DNA of 64,000 bases from JBJHBP01 sp050485645 (GTDB lineage Bacteria; Pseudomonadota; Gammaproteobacteria; Steroidobacterales; Rariloculaceae). Numbering within the stretch: position 1 is the stretch's first letter; each line of letters starts with the position of its first letter. Both the position numbers and the translations under genes were made by a program. This document shows, piece after piece, positions 44,067-51,339 of this stretch. The notes below the pieces were generated by a model. That model saw only the letters and a program-made list of their open reading frames with translations, ran no database searches and was not told the origin of the DNA. The stretch covers positions 1-64,000 of the forward strand of contig JBJHBT010000017.1 in NCBI GenBank assembly GCA_050485645.1, read 5' to 3'.

Positions 44067-44377
44067 CCGACAGTTTCACGCAGGTCACGATACGCATTCT
44101 CGAGAAGGAATATCAGGTGGCCTGCCCGGTGTCGGAGCGCGCCGCGCTGCTCGCCTCCGCGGAACTCCTGAACAAGAAGATGCGCGAAATCCGTGACAGC
44201 GGCAAGGTCGTCGGGCTCGATCGCGTCGCTGTCATGGCAGCGCTGAACATGGCCAATGAGCTGATCCAGGCGCAGGGCTTCAGCGAACAGATGGCCAACG
44301 TGGTCGGCACCCGGGTGCGCACGATGCGCGAACGCCTGGATTCAGCACTCGGTCCACCCAAGCAACTACCGCTGTAA
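44063..44377 (+). CDS. zapA: Cell division protein ZapA
   Basis: 104 residues. Cross-links FtsZ filaments. Family features: TIRILEKEYQVACPVSERAAL, shortened hallmark ILEKEYQVACP, then LNKKMREIRDSGKVVGLDRVAVMAAL cut here to GLDRVAVMAALNMANEL, and a C-terminal coiled coil. GTG start overlaps the preceding TGA. 6S RNA follows, as in E. coli. Confidence 0.92.
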   Translation: MTDSFTQVTIRILEKEYQVACPVSERAALLASAELLNKKMREIRDSGKVVGLDRVAVMAALNMANELIQAQGFSEQMANVVGTRVRTMRERLDSALGPPKQLPL

Positions 44378-44458
44378 CCCATACGGCTGGGCCGGTCCTG
44401 CCCGTACCGGGCAGATCGGACTGACTACGGCCGCTATCAATAGTATCCTGACAGCCAT

Positions 44459-44646
44459 GGTGTTCCCTGCGGTGTTCGACGCGAATTGGAAGTCTTTCGA
44501 CCCTAACTCATGATCCAGGGGTTACCGTCTGTCGGTGGCGTTGTGCAGATCCGGTCTACCCGGGTAGCCTGCAACCATCACGGCCTACCCCACTTGTTGC
44601 TCCGGTTCGAGAGCAACGATTCGTGACGGCACAGGCGGGGAGCACC
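44459..44646 (+). ncRNA. ssrS: 6S RNA
   Basis: Lies between zapA and ygfA, the conserved 6S locus. The 5' end GGTGTTCCCTGCGGTGTTCG has the 6S consensus, and its first 12 bases pair with the 3' end GCGGGGAGCACC (one run broken only by G-U pairs). Between them lie a large open bubble region and the hairpin GGTCTACCCGGGTAGCC. About 188 nt, the usual 6S size. 6S binds sigma-70 RNA polymerase by mimicking an open promoter. TAGTAT at 44441-44446 could be the -10, which would put the 5' end a few bases earlier. Confidence 0.88.
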
Positions 44647-44651
44647 TCTCC

Positions 44652-45293
44652 TTGACAACACCAGACCAAACCGCGCAGGCACACCATGCCGCCGAACGTC
44701 GCGCGCTGCGCAGACAGGTACGGGCACAGCGCCGCGAATTCCCGCCAGCCGCGCGCGCGGCCGCCGACTCGCAGATCCTGCGCAGAATACTTGCGCTGCC
44801 GGCTTTCCGGGCAGCGCGCAATATCGCCGTCTACTTCGCCTTCGACGGTGAGCCATCGCTGTCGACGCTGATGCGCATCGCCGAACGTCGCGGCAAACGC
44901 CTGTTCGCTCCAGTCATCAATGCCGAACATATGCATTTCGCCCCGGTAGACCGAAGCGCACGGATGAACACGAATTTCTTTGGCATCCACGAGCCCCGGA
45001 ACGCGCGGGCATTCGATGCCCGGCGGCTGGATCTGGTGCTCACCCCACTGGTTGCGTTCGATGAGTACGGAACGCGCATCGGCGTGGGACGTGGTTACTA
45101 CGACAGGGCATTCGAGTTTCTTGGCCACCGATCATCATGGCTGCGGCCGCGACTGGTGGGAGTGGCCTACAGTTTCCAGTGCATGCAAAACCCGCTGCAT
45201 CGTTCGCACTGGGACATCCCATTGGTGGGTGCCGTCACCGAAGCGCGGACGTATCGCTTCGATACCAATGCCGCGCATCAGCCGACTCCTTAG
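44652..45293 (+). CDS. ygfA: 5-formyltetrahydrofolate cyclo-ligase
   Basis: 213 residues. Converts 5-formyl-THF to 5,10-methenyl-THF using ATP. Motifs: RRALRRQVRAQRREF, NIAVYFAFDGEPSLSTLM and the signature VAFDEYGTRIGVGRGYYDR. Start appears to be TTG 44652; its best ribosome site GGGGAG (44637-44642) is inside the terminal helix of 6S RNA. The same 6S-ygfA linkage is known in E. coli. Confidence 0.93.
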   Translation: MTTPDQTAQAHHAAERRALRRQVRAQRREFPPAARAAADSQILRRILALPAFRAARNIAVYFAFDGEPSLSTLMRIAERRGKRLFAPVINAEHMHFAPVDRSARMNTNFFGIHEPRNARAFDARRLDLVLTPLVAFDEYGTRIGVGRGYYDRAFEFLGHRSSWLRPRLVGVAYSFQCMQNPLHRSHWDIPLVGAVTEARTYRFDTNAAHQPTP

Positions 45294-45316
45294 ACCAACA
45301 GCCCGGGAGGGTTTCG

Positions 45317-45781
45317 ATGAACTACTGGCTGCTCAAGTCCGAACCTTCGACCTTCAGCATCGAGGATCTGGCCGCCAGTCCGGGTCGACGGACATGCTGG
45401 GATGGCGTGCGCAATTATCAGGCGCGAAACTTCATTCGGGACGAAATGCGGCGCGGCGACCGCGCTTTTTTTTACCACTCCAGCTGCGCGCAACCGGGCA
45501 TTGCCGGCATCGTCCGCATCGCGCGCGCCGCCTATCCGGATCACACCCAGTTCGACCCGGAGAGTCCTTACCATGATCCCGACAGCGAGCCGTCCGACCC
45601 GCGTTGGTACATGGTGGACATCACACTCGACAAGGCGTTCAACCGCGTCATAACCCTGCCAGAACTGCGTGAACACACGGCTGGCGGGCTTTCCGGCATG
45701 ACTTTGTTGCGGCGTGGAAACCGGCTTTCGGTGATGCCAGTGAGCGACGATCACTGGGAGTTCATCCTGAAACTTTTGTGA
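45317..45781 (+). CDS. EVE domain protein
   Basis: 154 residues, a single EVE domain (PUA-like fold that reads modified bases). Hallmarks: NYWLLKSEPSTFSIEDL, WDGVRNYQARNF, RGDRAFFYHSS and the C-terminal GMTLLRRGNRLSVMPV. GGGAGGG lies upstream of ATG 45317. 23 bases after ygfA and probably co-transcribed. Confidence 0.93.
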   Translation: MNYWLLKSEPSTFSIEDLAASPGRRTCWDGVRNYQARNFIRDEMRRGDRAFFYHSSCAQPGIAGIVRIARAAYPDHTQFDPESPYHDPDSEPSDPRWYMVDITLDKAFNRVITLPELREHTAGGLSGMTLLRRGNRLSVMPVSDDHWEFILKLL

Positions 45782-45900
45782 GGCTGCATCGCCCTGCTGC
45801 ACATCGACACGACGCGTTTTGTTTTCACAACTGAGCATCCAGTCACACTTCCTGGTTGGACACGCTTGGGCGTTGATGCGCAAAAATCGGTAACACGCTG

Positions 45901-45926
45901 GAATTTTTGATCCTTTTATATATACT
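45901..45926 (+). promoter_or_regulatory. AT-rich promoter region of the histone-like gene
   Basis: TATACT at 45921-45926 (or overlapping TATATA at 45917-45922) in a run of T and A unusual for this GC-rich sequence. A matching -35 hexamer was not found. A GGAG ribosome site lies before ATG 45958. Confidence 0.4.
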
Positions 45927-45957
45927 CAACGCCGTTTAACCGACACGGAGACTACCC

Positions 45958-46320
45958 ATGGCTCAAGAATCGGCTTCTCAGAAAAAGACATCTGTGAAAA
46001 AGACGTCTACCAAGCGTAAGTCTGTACGACGCAAGGTAGCGAAGAAACCTGCCGCCAAGAAGAAGGCTACCAAGAAGCGAGTAGCGAAGAAGGCGGCGAA
46101 GAAAAAGACGACCAAGAAAAAGGCAGCCAAGAAAAAGACCAAGAAAAAAGTAGCCAAGAAGAAAACCGCCAAGAAGAAAACCAAGAAGAAAGTGGCGAAG
46201 AAAAAAGCTGCCAAGAAAAAGACCAAAAAGAAAGTAGCCAAGAAAAAGACAACCAAGGCTCGCGGTAAGAAGGCCACCAAGAAGAAGGCAGCCCGCAAGA
46301 CCGCGCGTAAGAAGCGGTAA
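45958..46320 (+). CDS. Lysine-rich histone H1-like protein
   Basis: 120 residues, over half Lys, built from repeated AAKKKTKKK/VAKKK units ending in Arg-rich KTARKKR. No other residues suggest a fold. Similar alanine-lysine proteins (AlgP-like, bacterial H1-like) bind DNA and compact or modulate chromatin. The coding strand is almost pure A and G over about 250 bases. Own promoter and a strong terminator make it a single-gene unit. Confidence 0.88.
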   Translation: MAQESASQKKTSVKKTSTKRKSVRRKVAKKPAAKKKATKKRVAKKAAKKKTTKKKAAKKKTKKKVAKKKTAKKKTKKKVAKKKAAKKKTKKKVAKKKTTKARGKKATKKKAARKTARKKR

Positions 46321-46368
46321 GATGTTTGACCGCTCAATGGAGTCGTGATTCGACTCTATGCCTCAACA

Positions 46369-46398
46369 AGTGCCCGCTACGTAGCGGGCACTTTTTTT
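46369..46398 (+). terminator. Rho-independent terminator
   Basis: Perfect 12-base stem AGTGCCCGCTAC / GTAGCGGGCACT with minimal loop, followed by seven T residues. It ends the histone-like transcript just before rpiA. A weaker hairpin (GAGTCG...CGACTC) lies at 46340-46356. Confidence 0.92.
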
Positions 46399-46412
46399 CC
46401 GCCGGGTGAACC

Positions 46413-47069
46413 ATGAATCAGAACGAACTCAAGCGTAACGCCGCGCTGGCGGCAATGGAGTATCTGCAGGATGGCATGGCGCTGGGCGTGGGCACCGGCA
46501 GCACGGTGGACCATCTGATCGACGCCCTGGCGAACACCCGCCGCAGGCCGGACGTCGTCGTTTCAAGCTCCGAACGATCTACGGCCCGGTTGCGCGACGC
46601 GGGAATCGAAGTCGTCGAGCTTGCCGAAGTCGGCACCCTGGATCTGTACATCGACGGCGCCGATGAAGCCACCAAGCATCGTCACCTGGTGAAAGGCGGT
46701 GGCGGTGCGCTGACGCGCGAAAAGGTGCTCGCGGCGGCGTCCAGAAAGTTCGTATGCATTGCCGATGAGTCGAAACTGGTCGGCATGCTGGGTCGATTTC
46801 CGCTGCCCGTGGAAGTCGTGCCGATGGCGCGATCCTACGTTTCGCGCCAGTTCGTGAAGGCCGGTGGACAACCGATCTGGCGCGATGGATTCGTCACCGA
46901 CAACGGCAACCAGATTCTGGACGTGCACAATCTGACGATTGCGAATCCGCTGGAAATGGAGTCGCGCTTCAATCAGATAGCGGGCGTGGTCACGGTGGGA
47001 CTGTTCGCCCGTCGACCGGCGGATGTGCTGCTGATCGCGGCGGCCGGCGGCATCAAGACGATCAGTTAG
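46413..47069 (+). CDS. rpiA: Ribose-5-phosphate isomerase A
   Basis: 218 residues (E. coli 219). Interconverts ribose-5-phosphate and ribulose-5-phosphate. Family motifs: LGVGTGSTVDHLIDAL, DLYIDGADEATKHRHLVKGG, ALTREKVLAAASRKFVCIAD and VTDNGNQILDVHNL. ATG 46413 directly follows the terminator. Confidence 0.97.
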   Translation: MNQNELKRNAALAAMEYLQDGMALGVGTGSTVDHLIDALANTRRRPDVVVSSSERSTARLRDAGIEVVELAEVGTLDLYIDGADEATKHRHLVKGGGGALTREKVLAAASRKFVCIADESKLVGMLGRFPLPVEVVPMARSYVSRQFVKAGGQPIWRDGFVTDNGNQILDVHNLTIANPLEMESRFNQIAGVVTVGLFARRPADVLLIAAAGGIKTIS

Positions 47070-47086
47070 GCGGGCACGGCCGGGAG

Positions 47087-47160
47087 TGGCTGGGGGACCA
47101 GGATTCGAACCTGGGTTCTCGGAGTCAGAGTCCGATGTCTTGCCTCTAGACGATCCCCCA
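47087..47160 (-). tRNA. tRNA-Gln (anticodon CTG)
   Basis: On the minus strand TGGGGGA pairs with TCCCCCA, the anticodon arm is TCGGA-CTCTGAC-TCCGA giving anticodon CTG, the T arm is CCAGG-TTCGAAT-CCTGG, and CCA is encoded. It lies downstream of rpsI on the same strand and converges with rpiA. Confidence 0.96.
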
Positions 47161-47204
47161 ATCCAGAAGCGCGAATCCTGCCCCGGATGCCCGGGAAACG
47201 CGAA

Positions 47205-47597
47205 TCAGCGCTTGGAGAACTGGGTGGCCCGGCGAGCCTTGCGCAAACCAACCTTCTTACGCTCGACTTCACGTGCGTCGCGGGTAACGAACCCGGCACG
47301 ACGCAGCGGCTGACGCAGTGTTTCATCGTAAGCCATCAGCGCCCGCGTGATCCCGTGCCTGATTGCACCGGCCTGGCCGGTGGTGCCGCCACCCCTGACC
47401 GTGACGTGAATATCGAAGCGGTCGGTCAGTTCGGCCACTTCCAGCGGCTGGCGCACGATCATGCGCGCGGTCTTGCGACCGAAAAAATCATCCAGAAGGC
47501 GGCCGTTGATGCGGATCTCCCCGCTGCCGGGCTTCAGAAATACACGTGCGGCCGAGGTCTTGCGCCGGCCCGTACCATAGTTGGAAAGCGTCGCCAT
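47205..47597 (-). CDS. rpsI: 30S ribosomal protein S9
   Basis: 130 residues, full length. Ends in the S9 tail KARRATQFSKR and contains YGTGRRKTSAARVFL and RGGGTTGQAGAIRHGI. 17 bases after rplM; tRNA-Gln follows 44 bases later. Confidence 0.98.
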   Translation of the reverse strand: MATLSNYGTGRRKTSAARVFLKPGSGEIRINGRLLDDFFGRKTARMIVRQPLEVAELTDRFDIHVTVRGGGTTGQAGAIRHGITRALMAYDETLRQPLRRAGFVTRDAREVERKKVGLRKARRATQFSKR

Positions 47598-47614
47598 ATC
47601 AGCGGAACTCCGGG

Positions 47615-48043
47615 TCAGAAGGACAGCGGCGCAGGCTGCTGCGCCTCATGCGGATGGGATGGGCCGCGGACCACCTTCAGTTTCCTGAGCATCTGGCGAC
47701 CCAGCGGATTGCGGGGCAGCATGCCCTTCACAGCCAGCTCCAGCACCCGCTCCGGAGCGCGCGCCAGCAGGTTCTCCAGCGGCTCGGATTTCAGGTTGCC
47801 GATGTACCCGGTGTGATGATGGTACATCTTGTCCTTGAGCTTGCGACCGGTGACGCGGATCTTTTCCGCGTTGATCACAACAATGTAGTCGCCGGTATCG
47901 ACATGCGCCGTGTACACGGGCTTGTGCTTGCCGCGCAGACGACTGGCGATTTCGGTTGCCAGTCGGCCAAGGGTCTGCCCCGTGGCGTCGACGACGTACC
48001 AGTCACGCCGGACGGTCTCCGGCTTTGCGGAATATGTTTTCAT
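47615..48043 (-). CDS. rplM: 50S ribosomal protein L13
   Basis: 142 residues, identical in length to E. coli L13. KTYSAKPETVRRDWYVVDA, KMYHHHTGYIGNLK and AVKGMLPRNPLGRQMLRKLK are characteristic. ATG 48043. Transcribed from the promoter at 48096-48124 with rpsI. Confidence 0.98.
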   Translation of the reverse strand: MKTYSAKPETVRRDWYVVDATGQTLGRLATEIASRLRGKHKPVYTAHVDTGDYIVVINAEKIRVTGRKLKDKMYHHHTGYIGNLKSEPLENLLARAPERVLELAVKGMLPRNPLGRQMLRKLKVVRGPSHPHEAQQPAPLSF

Positions 48044-48065
48044 CGTGGTGGCTGCCGCTGATTAT

Positions 48066-48084
48066 CCGGGCCGCACCGGCCCGG
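48066..48084 (-). promoter_or_regulatory. Hairpin in the rplM leader
   Basis: CCGGGCC-N5-GGCCCGG forms a seven-base all-G/C stem in the 5' leader of rplM, about 20 bases before the start codon, without a T-tract. Ribosomal protein leaders often serve autogenous control; L13 binding is an inference. Confidence 0.45.
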
Positions 48085-48095
48085 CGAAAGGCGGA

Positions 48096-48124
48096 ATACT
48101 ACTGATGCGGCCTGCCCGGCGCAA
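48096..48124 (-). promoter_or_regulatory. Sigma-70-type promoter of rplM-rpsI
   Basis: On the minus strand: -35 TTGCGC (48124-48119), 17-base spacer, -10 TAGTAT (48101-48096). Gives a leader of about 45 bases before rplM ATG 48043. Confidence 0.6.
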
Positions 48125-48169
48125 CAGGCGAAACCGCCAATCTTGCCTCGGGCCGGCTTGCGGCCATGC

Positions 48170-48901
48170 TCAGAAGGCGTATTCCAGTGAAACCGACGAG
48201 AAAATATCCGTGCGGACCGACCCGGGCGGCACGTCCGAGTCACGCCGCAGGCGGTACGAGACAACCAGGGCGATGTCCGTGAACAGCCTTGCGCGCAGCG
48301 CCGAGACGGATTCCGTGCGGGTATTGGACGAGCCGGATTCCACGACCAGCTCCTGGGCGAACGAGGTGGTGGAATTGAGCGTCCACTCGTAGTCGAGCGT
48401 CGCACGGGCAATCGCCTCTTCCGTGGTGGCGCCGTCGATACGGCGCGCGAAACGCCGGCCCAGACCGGCCTCGACGTTGAATTCGTGATTATCGGTATCA
48501 ACCACCGTGTGGCCATAGCCGAGTGATTCCGAACGCTGCCGTTGATAGGCCGCGAACCGGTTCTTGTTCCAGTCGAGCGCTGCGAACATGAAGCTGCGCC
48601 CCCAGGCGCGGCGCGCCACGTAGCGGCCGGTGTACGCTTCGGTGGTGGTTTCCTCCTCGCGCGTCGCGCCCACGGCGGACAGATCCCACTCATGACTCCA
48701 TTCATTCGGCACATAGCGCAGACGCAGCCGTGCGTTGGTATTGGTGCTTTCCGTGTTACCGGTGGTGGACAGAAAACCCAGGGTTGCGCGGCCCGACACC
48801 GTGTCTTCGTCGCCCTGCGCGCTGGCCGCGGTGGCGAGAAACTGGCCCGCCAGCACAAAGCCGGCCAGGCGTCCGGACAACGCAACAGATCGCTTGAGCA
48901 T
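48170..48901 (-). CDS. DUF481 outer membrane protein
   Basis: 243 residues. Signal peptide (LAGFVLAGQFLATAASA) then an all-beta region with alternating aromatic strands ending in SVSLEYAF, the usual C-terminal Phe of outer membrane barrels. GRATLGFLSTTGNTESTN is the salt-induced outer membrane protein (YdiY/DUF481) signature. ATG 48901 has GGGAG seven bases upstream. Divergent from coq7 with an 87-base gap. Confidence 0.87.
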   Translation of the reverse strand: MLKRSVALSGRLAGFVLAGQFLATAASAQGDEDTVSGRATLGFLSTTGNTESTNTNARLRLRYVPNEWSHEWDLSAVGATREEETTTEAYTGRYVARRAWGRSFMFAALDWNKNRFAAYQRQRSESLGYGHTVVDTDNHEFNVEAGLGRRFARRIDGATTEEAIARATLDYEWTLNSTTSFAQELVVESGSSNTRTESVSALRARLFTDIALVVSYRLRRDSDVPPGSVRTDIFSSVSLEYAF

Positions 48902-48976
48902 CAAAAAACTCCCAAAATCGGCGAAAAAACGGCAGAAAGTCCGCTGGATCTCCCCCTGTACCCGCGGATGGCGCAG

Positions 48977-48982
48977 TATAAT
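48977..48982 (+). promoter_or_regulatory. Consensus -10 element, leaderless start of coq7
   Basis: TATAAT, the perfect -10 hexamer, exactly six bases before ATG 48989 (a second in-frame ATG follows at once). No ribosome binding site fits between. Confidence 0.55.
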
Positions 48983-48988
48983 CGACGC

Positions 48989-49627
48989 ATGATGCGCGAT
49001 TTCAATCGTCTGGATCTGCTTCTGGCGGTCGCCGACGATGCCCTGCGAACGCTCACAACGCGGCCGCACCCGGCACGACCGGACCCTGCCGTCGGCCATG
49101 CCGATGGCGACATGTCCGCGATCGAACGCGATCTCAGCGCCTCGCTGATGCGTGTCAATCACGCCGGCGAAATTTCCGCCCAGGCGCTGTACACGGGTCA
49201 GGCGCTTACCGCCCGGGCAGCCGACACGCGTGCCGTGCTCCAGGCAGCGGCGCTGGAGGAACGCGACCACCTTGCGTGGTGCGCCCGACGCATCGATGAA
49301 CTGGGTGGCCGCATCAGTCTGCTGGCGCCGCTCTGGTACACCGGCAGCGTCACGCTGGGCGCGCTCGCCGGGCTGGCCGGCGACCGGGCCAGCCTCGGGT
49401 TCGTCGCGGAAACCGAGCGGCAGGTCGAAGCGCATCTGCACGACCATCTGGAAAAACTTCCCGAACAGGATCAGAAAAGCCGGGCCATACTGGAACAGAT
49501 GGCCGACGATGAGGCCCGACATGGAGCGACGGCACGCCTGGCCGGCGGCGCCGATCTGCCCGTGCCGGTACGCCTCCTGATGAAGGCAGGCGGCGAAATA
49601 CTGCGCAAGACCGCGCTGCACCTGTGA
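48989..49627 (+). CDS. coq7: Demethoxyubiquinone hydroxylase Coq7
   Basis: 212 residues. Di-iron hydroxylase catalysing the C6 hydroxylation of demethoxyubiquinone. The carboxylate-bridged iron ligands are visible: Glu in LMRVNHAGEISAQALYTGQ, ExxH in EERDHLAW, Glu in AETERQVEAHLHDHL and ExxxH-type MADDEARHGATA. Start ATGATG at 48989/48992. The longer frame to 48542 is antisense to the DUF481 gene. Its stop codon is inside the CRP palindrome of the next gene. Confidence 0.93.
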   Translation: MMRDFNRLDLLLAVADDALRTLTTRPHPARPDPAVGHADGDMSAIERDLSASLMRVNHAGEISAQALYTGQALTARAADTRAVLQAAALEERDHLAWCARRIDELGGRISLLAPLWYTGSVTLGALAGLAGDRASLGFVAETERQVEAHLHDHLEKLPEQDQKSRAILEQMADDEARHGATARLAGGADLPVPVRLLMKAGGEILRKTALHL

Positions 49628-49638
49628 TCTGAATCACA
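49623..49638. promoter_or_regulatory. Perfect CRP binding site upstream of crp/vfr
   Basis: TGTGATCTGAATCACA matches TGTGA-N6-TCACA at all ten specified positions. Its centre is 49630.5, about 61 bases before the transcription start predicted from the -10 TTAATA. It overlaps the coq7 stop codon. Confidence 0.8.
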
Positions 49639-49656
49639 ATGCGCCCGTGTTATTGC

Positions 49657-49685
49657 TTGTCTGGGCGTTGCGATTTGATTTAATA
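49657..49685 (+). promoter_or_regulatory. Candidate promoter of crp/vfr
   Basis: TTGTCT at 49657-49662, 17-base spacer, TTAATA at 49680-49685. Start would fall near 49692, placing the CRP box at about -61.5, the class I activation position. Other pairings in this AT-rich stretch are possible. Confidence 0.45.
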
Positions 49686-49715
49686 CAACATTACGTCAAG
49701 CGGGAGTGACGAACG

Positions 49716-50399
49716 ATGGACGAAGCCCTGAGACCACTGAGCGATATACCGGCGATCAATCGATTCCTCAGTTATTGCCGTGTGCGCACGATTGCGGCGA
49801 AAACCGTGATGATCCACGCTGGCGACCTGCCCGACGTGCTCTATTTCATTGTCGACGGCTCGGTCGAAGTCATGATCGAGGACGAGGACGGCAACGAAAT
49901 GGTGCTGGCCTATCTGAACAAGGGCCAGTTCTTTGGTGAGATGGGGCTGTTCTACGAGCAGCCCACACGCAGCGCCTGGGTCAGAACACGCACCGAGAGC
50001 GAAATTGCGGAAATGACTTACCCGCGCTTCCGCCAGATTGCTTCGGAGAGTCCCGGTCTGATCTTCGAACTGGCAACCCAGCTGGCCACGCGGCTGAATC
50101 GCACCAACCGCAAGCTCGGCGATCTGGCATTCGTCGACGTCACCGGTCGCGTGGCGCACGCGATCATGGATCTGTGCAAGGAACCGGACGCGATGACGCA
50201 TCCGGAAGGCATGCAGATCAAGGTGTCACGGCAGGAGCTGTCACGTCTCGTCGGCTGTTCGCGGGAAATGGCGGGTCGGGTGCTGAAGGTGCTTGAGGAT
50301 CAGGGCCTGGTGCGGGCCAACGGCAAGACCATCGTCGTGTTCAATGCCCGCCGCGACCCTCCGAAAGCACGCCGGGAAGGGCTGCGCCGCCAGGCGTAA
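49716..50399 (+). CDS. Crp/Vfr-type cAMP-responsive regulator
   Basis: 227 residues. The cyclic nucleotide domain shows GQFFGEMGLF and TRSAWVRTRT, the Arg-Ser pair that binds cAMP phosphate in E. coli CRP. A dimerisation helix leads into the winged helix with recognition region SRQELSRLVGCSREMAGRVL, very like CRP, Vfr and Xanthomonas Clp, so the TGTGA half-site should be recognised. A short basic tail follows. No FNR-type cysteines. A perfect CRP box precedes its promoter. Confidence 0.92.
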   Translation: MDEALRPLSDIPAINRFLSYCRVRTIAAKTVMIHAGDLPDVLYFIVDGSVEVMIEDEDGNEMVLAYLNKGQFFGEMGLFYEQPTRSAWVRTRTESEIAEMTYPRFRQIASESPGLIFELATQLATRLNRTNRKLGDLAFVDVTGRVAHAIMDLCKEPDAMTHPEGMQIKVSRQELSRLVGCSREMAGRVLKVLEDQGLVRANGKTIVVFNARRDPPKARREGLRRQA

Positions 50400-50439
50400 C
50401 GTTGGCGGGCATCCGCCACGCTGACGCCCGCGGTCACCT

Positions 50440-51228
50440 TCACCTGGACGCCCGGTGCGCCTTGATGCGTTCGTAGGCAGCGCGGATTTCGTGCGTCTTC
50501 TGCTCGGCCACCCCCGCCATGGAGTCGGGCAGTCCACGGGCCACCAGCTTGTCGGGGTGATGCTGGTTCATCAGCCTTCGATAGGCGGTCTTGATCTCCT
50601 GATCACTGGCCGCTGACTCCACACCCAGCACCTGATAGGCACGATCCAGGTCTTCAGCCGTGTTACCCCGCCCGACACCCGAGAACTCCTGCGCTCGCGC
50701 AAGCGCCTCGATCTGCGCCAGTTCGACACGACCCACATGCAGTGTCCGTGCGACTTTCCATAATGCGTCTCGCTTGGCCTTGCCCATGTTGCCGGCGGCT
50801 ACCAGCGCCTGCATCTGAATCTGCACAAAGGCACGCACCAGATCGGGACGGTCCTCCAGTTCACGGTGGAACACCGCCAGACGCTGTGCCAGCGGGTACG
50901 CGCCGGACTTGCCACGCGTGAAACAGATAATGGCTTCGCGCACTTCCTCCGGCCCCAGGCGCATTGCGTGCATCACACGGCGCGCAACGCGTATTTCCTC
51001 CTCGGAAACGCGTCCATCGCTCTTCGCCAGGTGGCCCATGACTTCGAAGGTGACATCGGCGTACAGCTTCTGTACCCGGCCAGGCGGCGGGGCGGCCGCG
51101 CCGGGCCGCAAGCCGAAACCGCGATCAAACTGATGCCCCAGCACCACACCCACCAACGAACCCACCGGGCCGCCTGCCGCGAAGCCGAGCAGCCCCCCGA
51201 CCGCCTTGCCAAGCCAGCTCATGGCCAT
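50440..51228 (-). CDS. djlA: DjlA-like co-chaperone (TerB and J domains)
   Basis: 262 residues. A Gly-rich N-terminal membrane segment (KAVGGLLGFAAGGPVGSLVG), central TerB/DjlA helical domain (GRVSEEEIRVARRVMHAM) and a C-terminal J domain with MNQHHPDKLVARGLP (HPD) that stimulates DnaK. Same order as E. coli DjlA. ATG 51228 or 51222. Convergent with the crp gene, 40 bases apart. Confidence 0.92.
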   Translation of the reverse strand: MAMSWLGKAVGGLLGFAAGGPVGSLVGVVLGHQFDRGFGLRPGAAAPPPGRVQKLYADVTFEVMGHLAKSDGRVSEEEIRVARRVMHAMRLGPEEVREAIICFTRGKSGAYPLAQRLAVFHRELEDRPDLVRAFVQIQMQALVAAGNMGKAKRDALWKVARTLHVGRVELAQIEALARAQEFSGVGRGNTAEDLDRAYQVLGVESAASDQEIKTAYRRLMNQHHPDKLVARGLPDSMAGVAEQKTHEIRAAYERIKAHRASR

Positions 51229-51251
51229 GCTAAGCTCCGCGCCGTATCGGG

Positions 51252-51337
51252 TTCACGCTGGCAAGTTGCCCTGTCGCCAGCCCAGAAGTCATTATCCCGC
51301 CTTCACGTACATAGACATTCACGTATAGACCTTCACG
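51252..51337. repeat. TTCACG direct repeats upstream of purC
   Basis: TTCACG occurs at 51252, 51302, 51318 and 51332. The last three lie in a row before ATG 51340, two followed by GTA(CA)TAGAC. TATAGA within the array (51324-51329) could be a -10. Could be an operator or slippage product. Confidence 0.6.
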
Positions 51338-51339
51338 CA

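Noticed and set aside
47086..47313. 75-codon plus-strand ORF
   Set aside because: Covers the tRNA-Gln gene and antisense rpsI.
50404..50430. Hairpin between crp and djlA as a terminator
   Set aside because: GCGGGC/GCCCGC stem has a 15-base loop and no T-tract.
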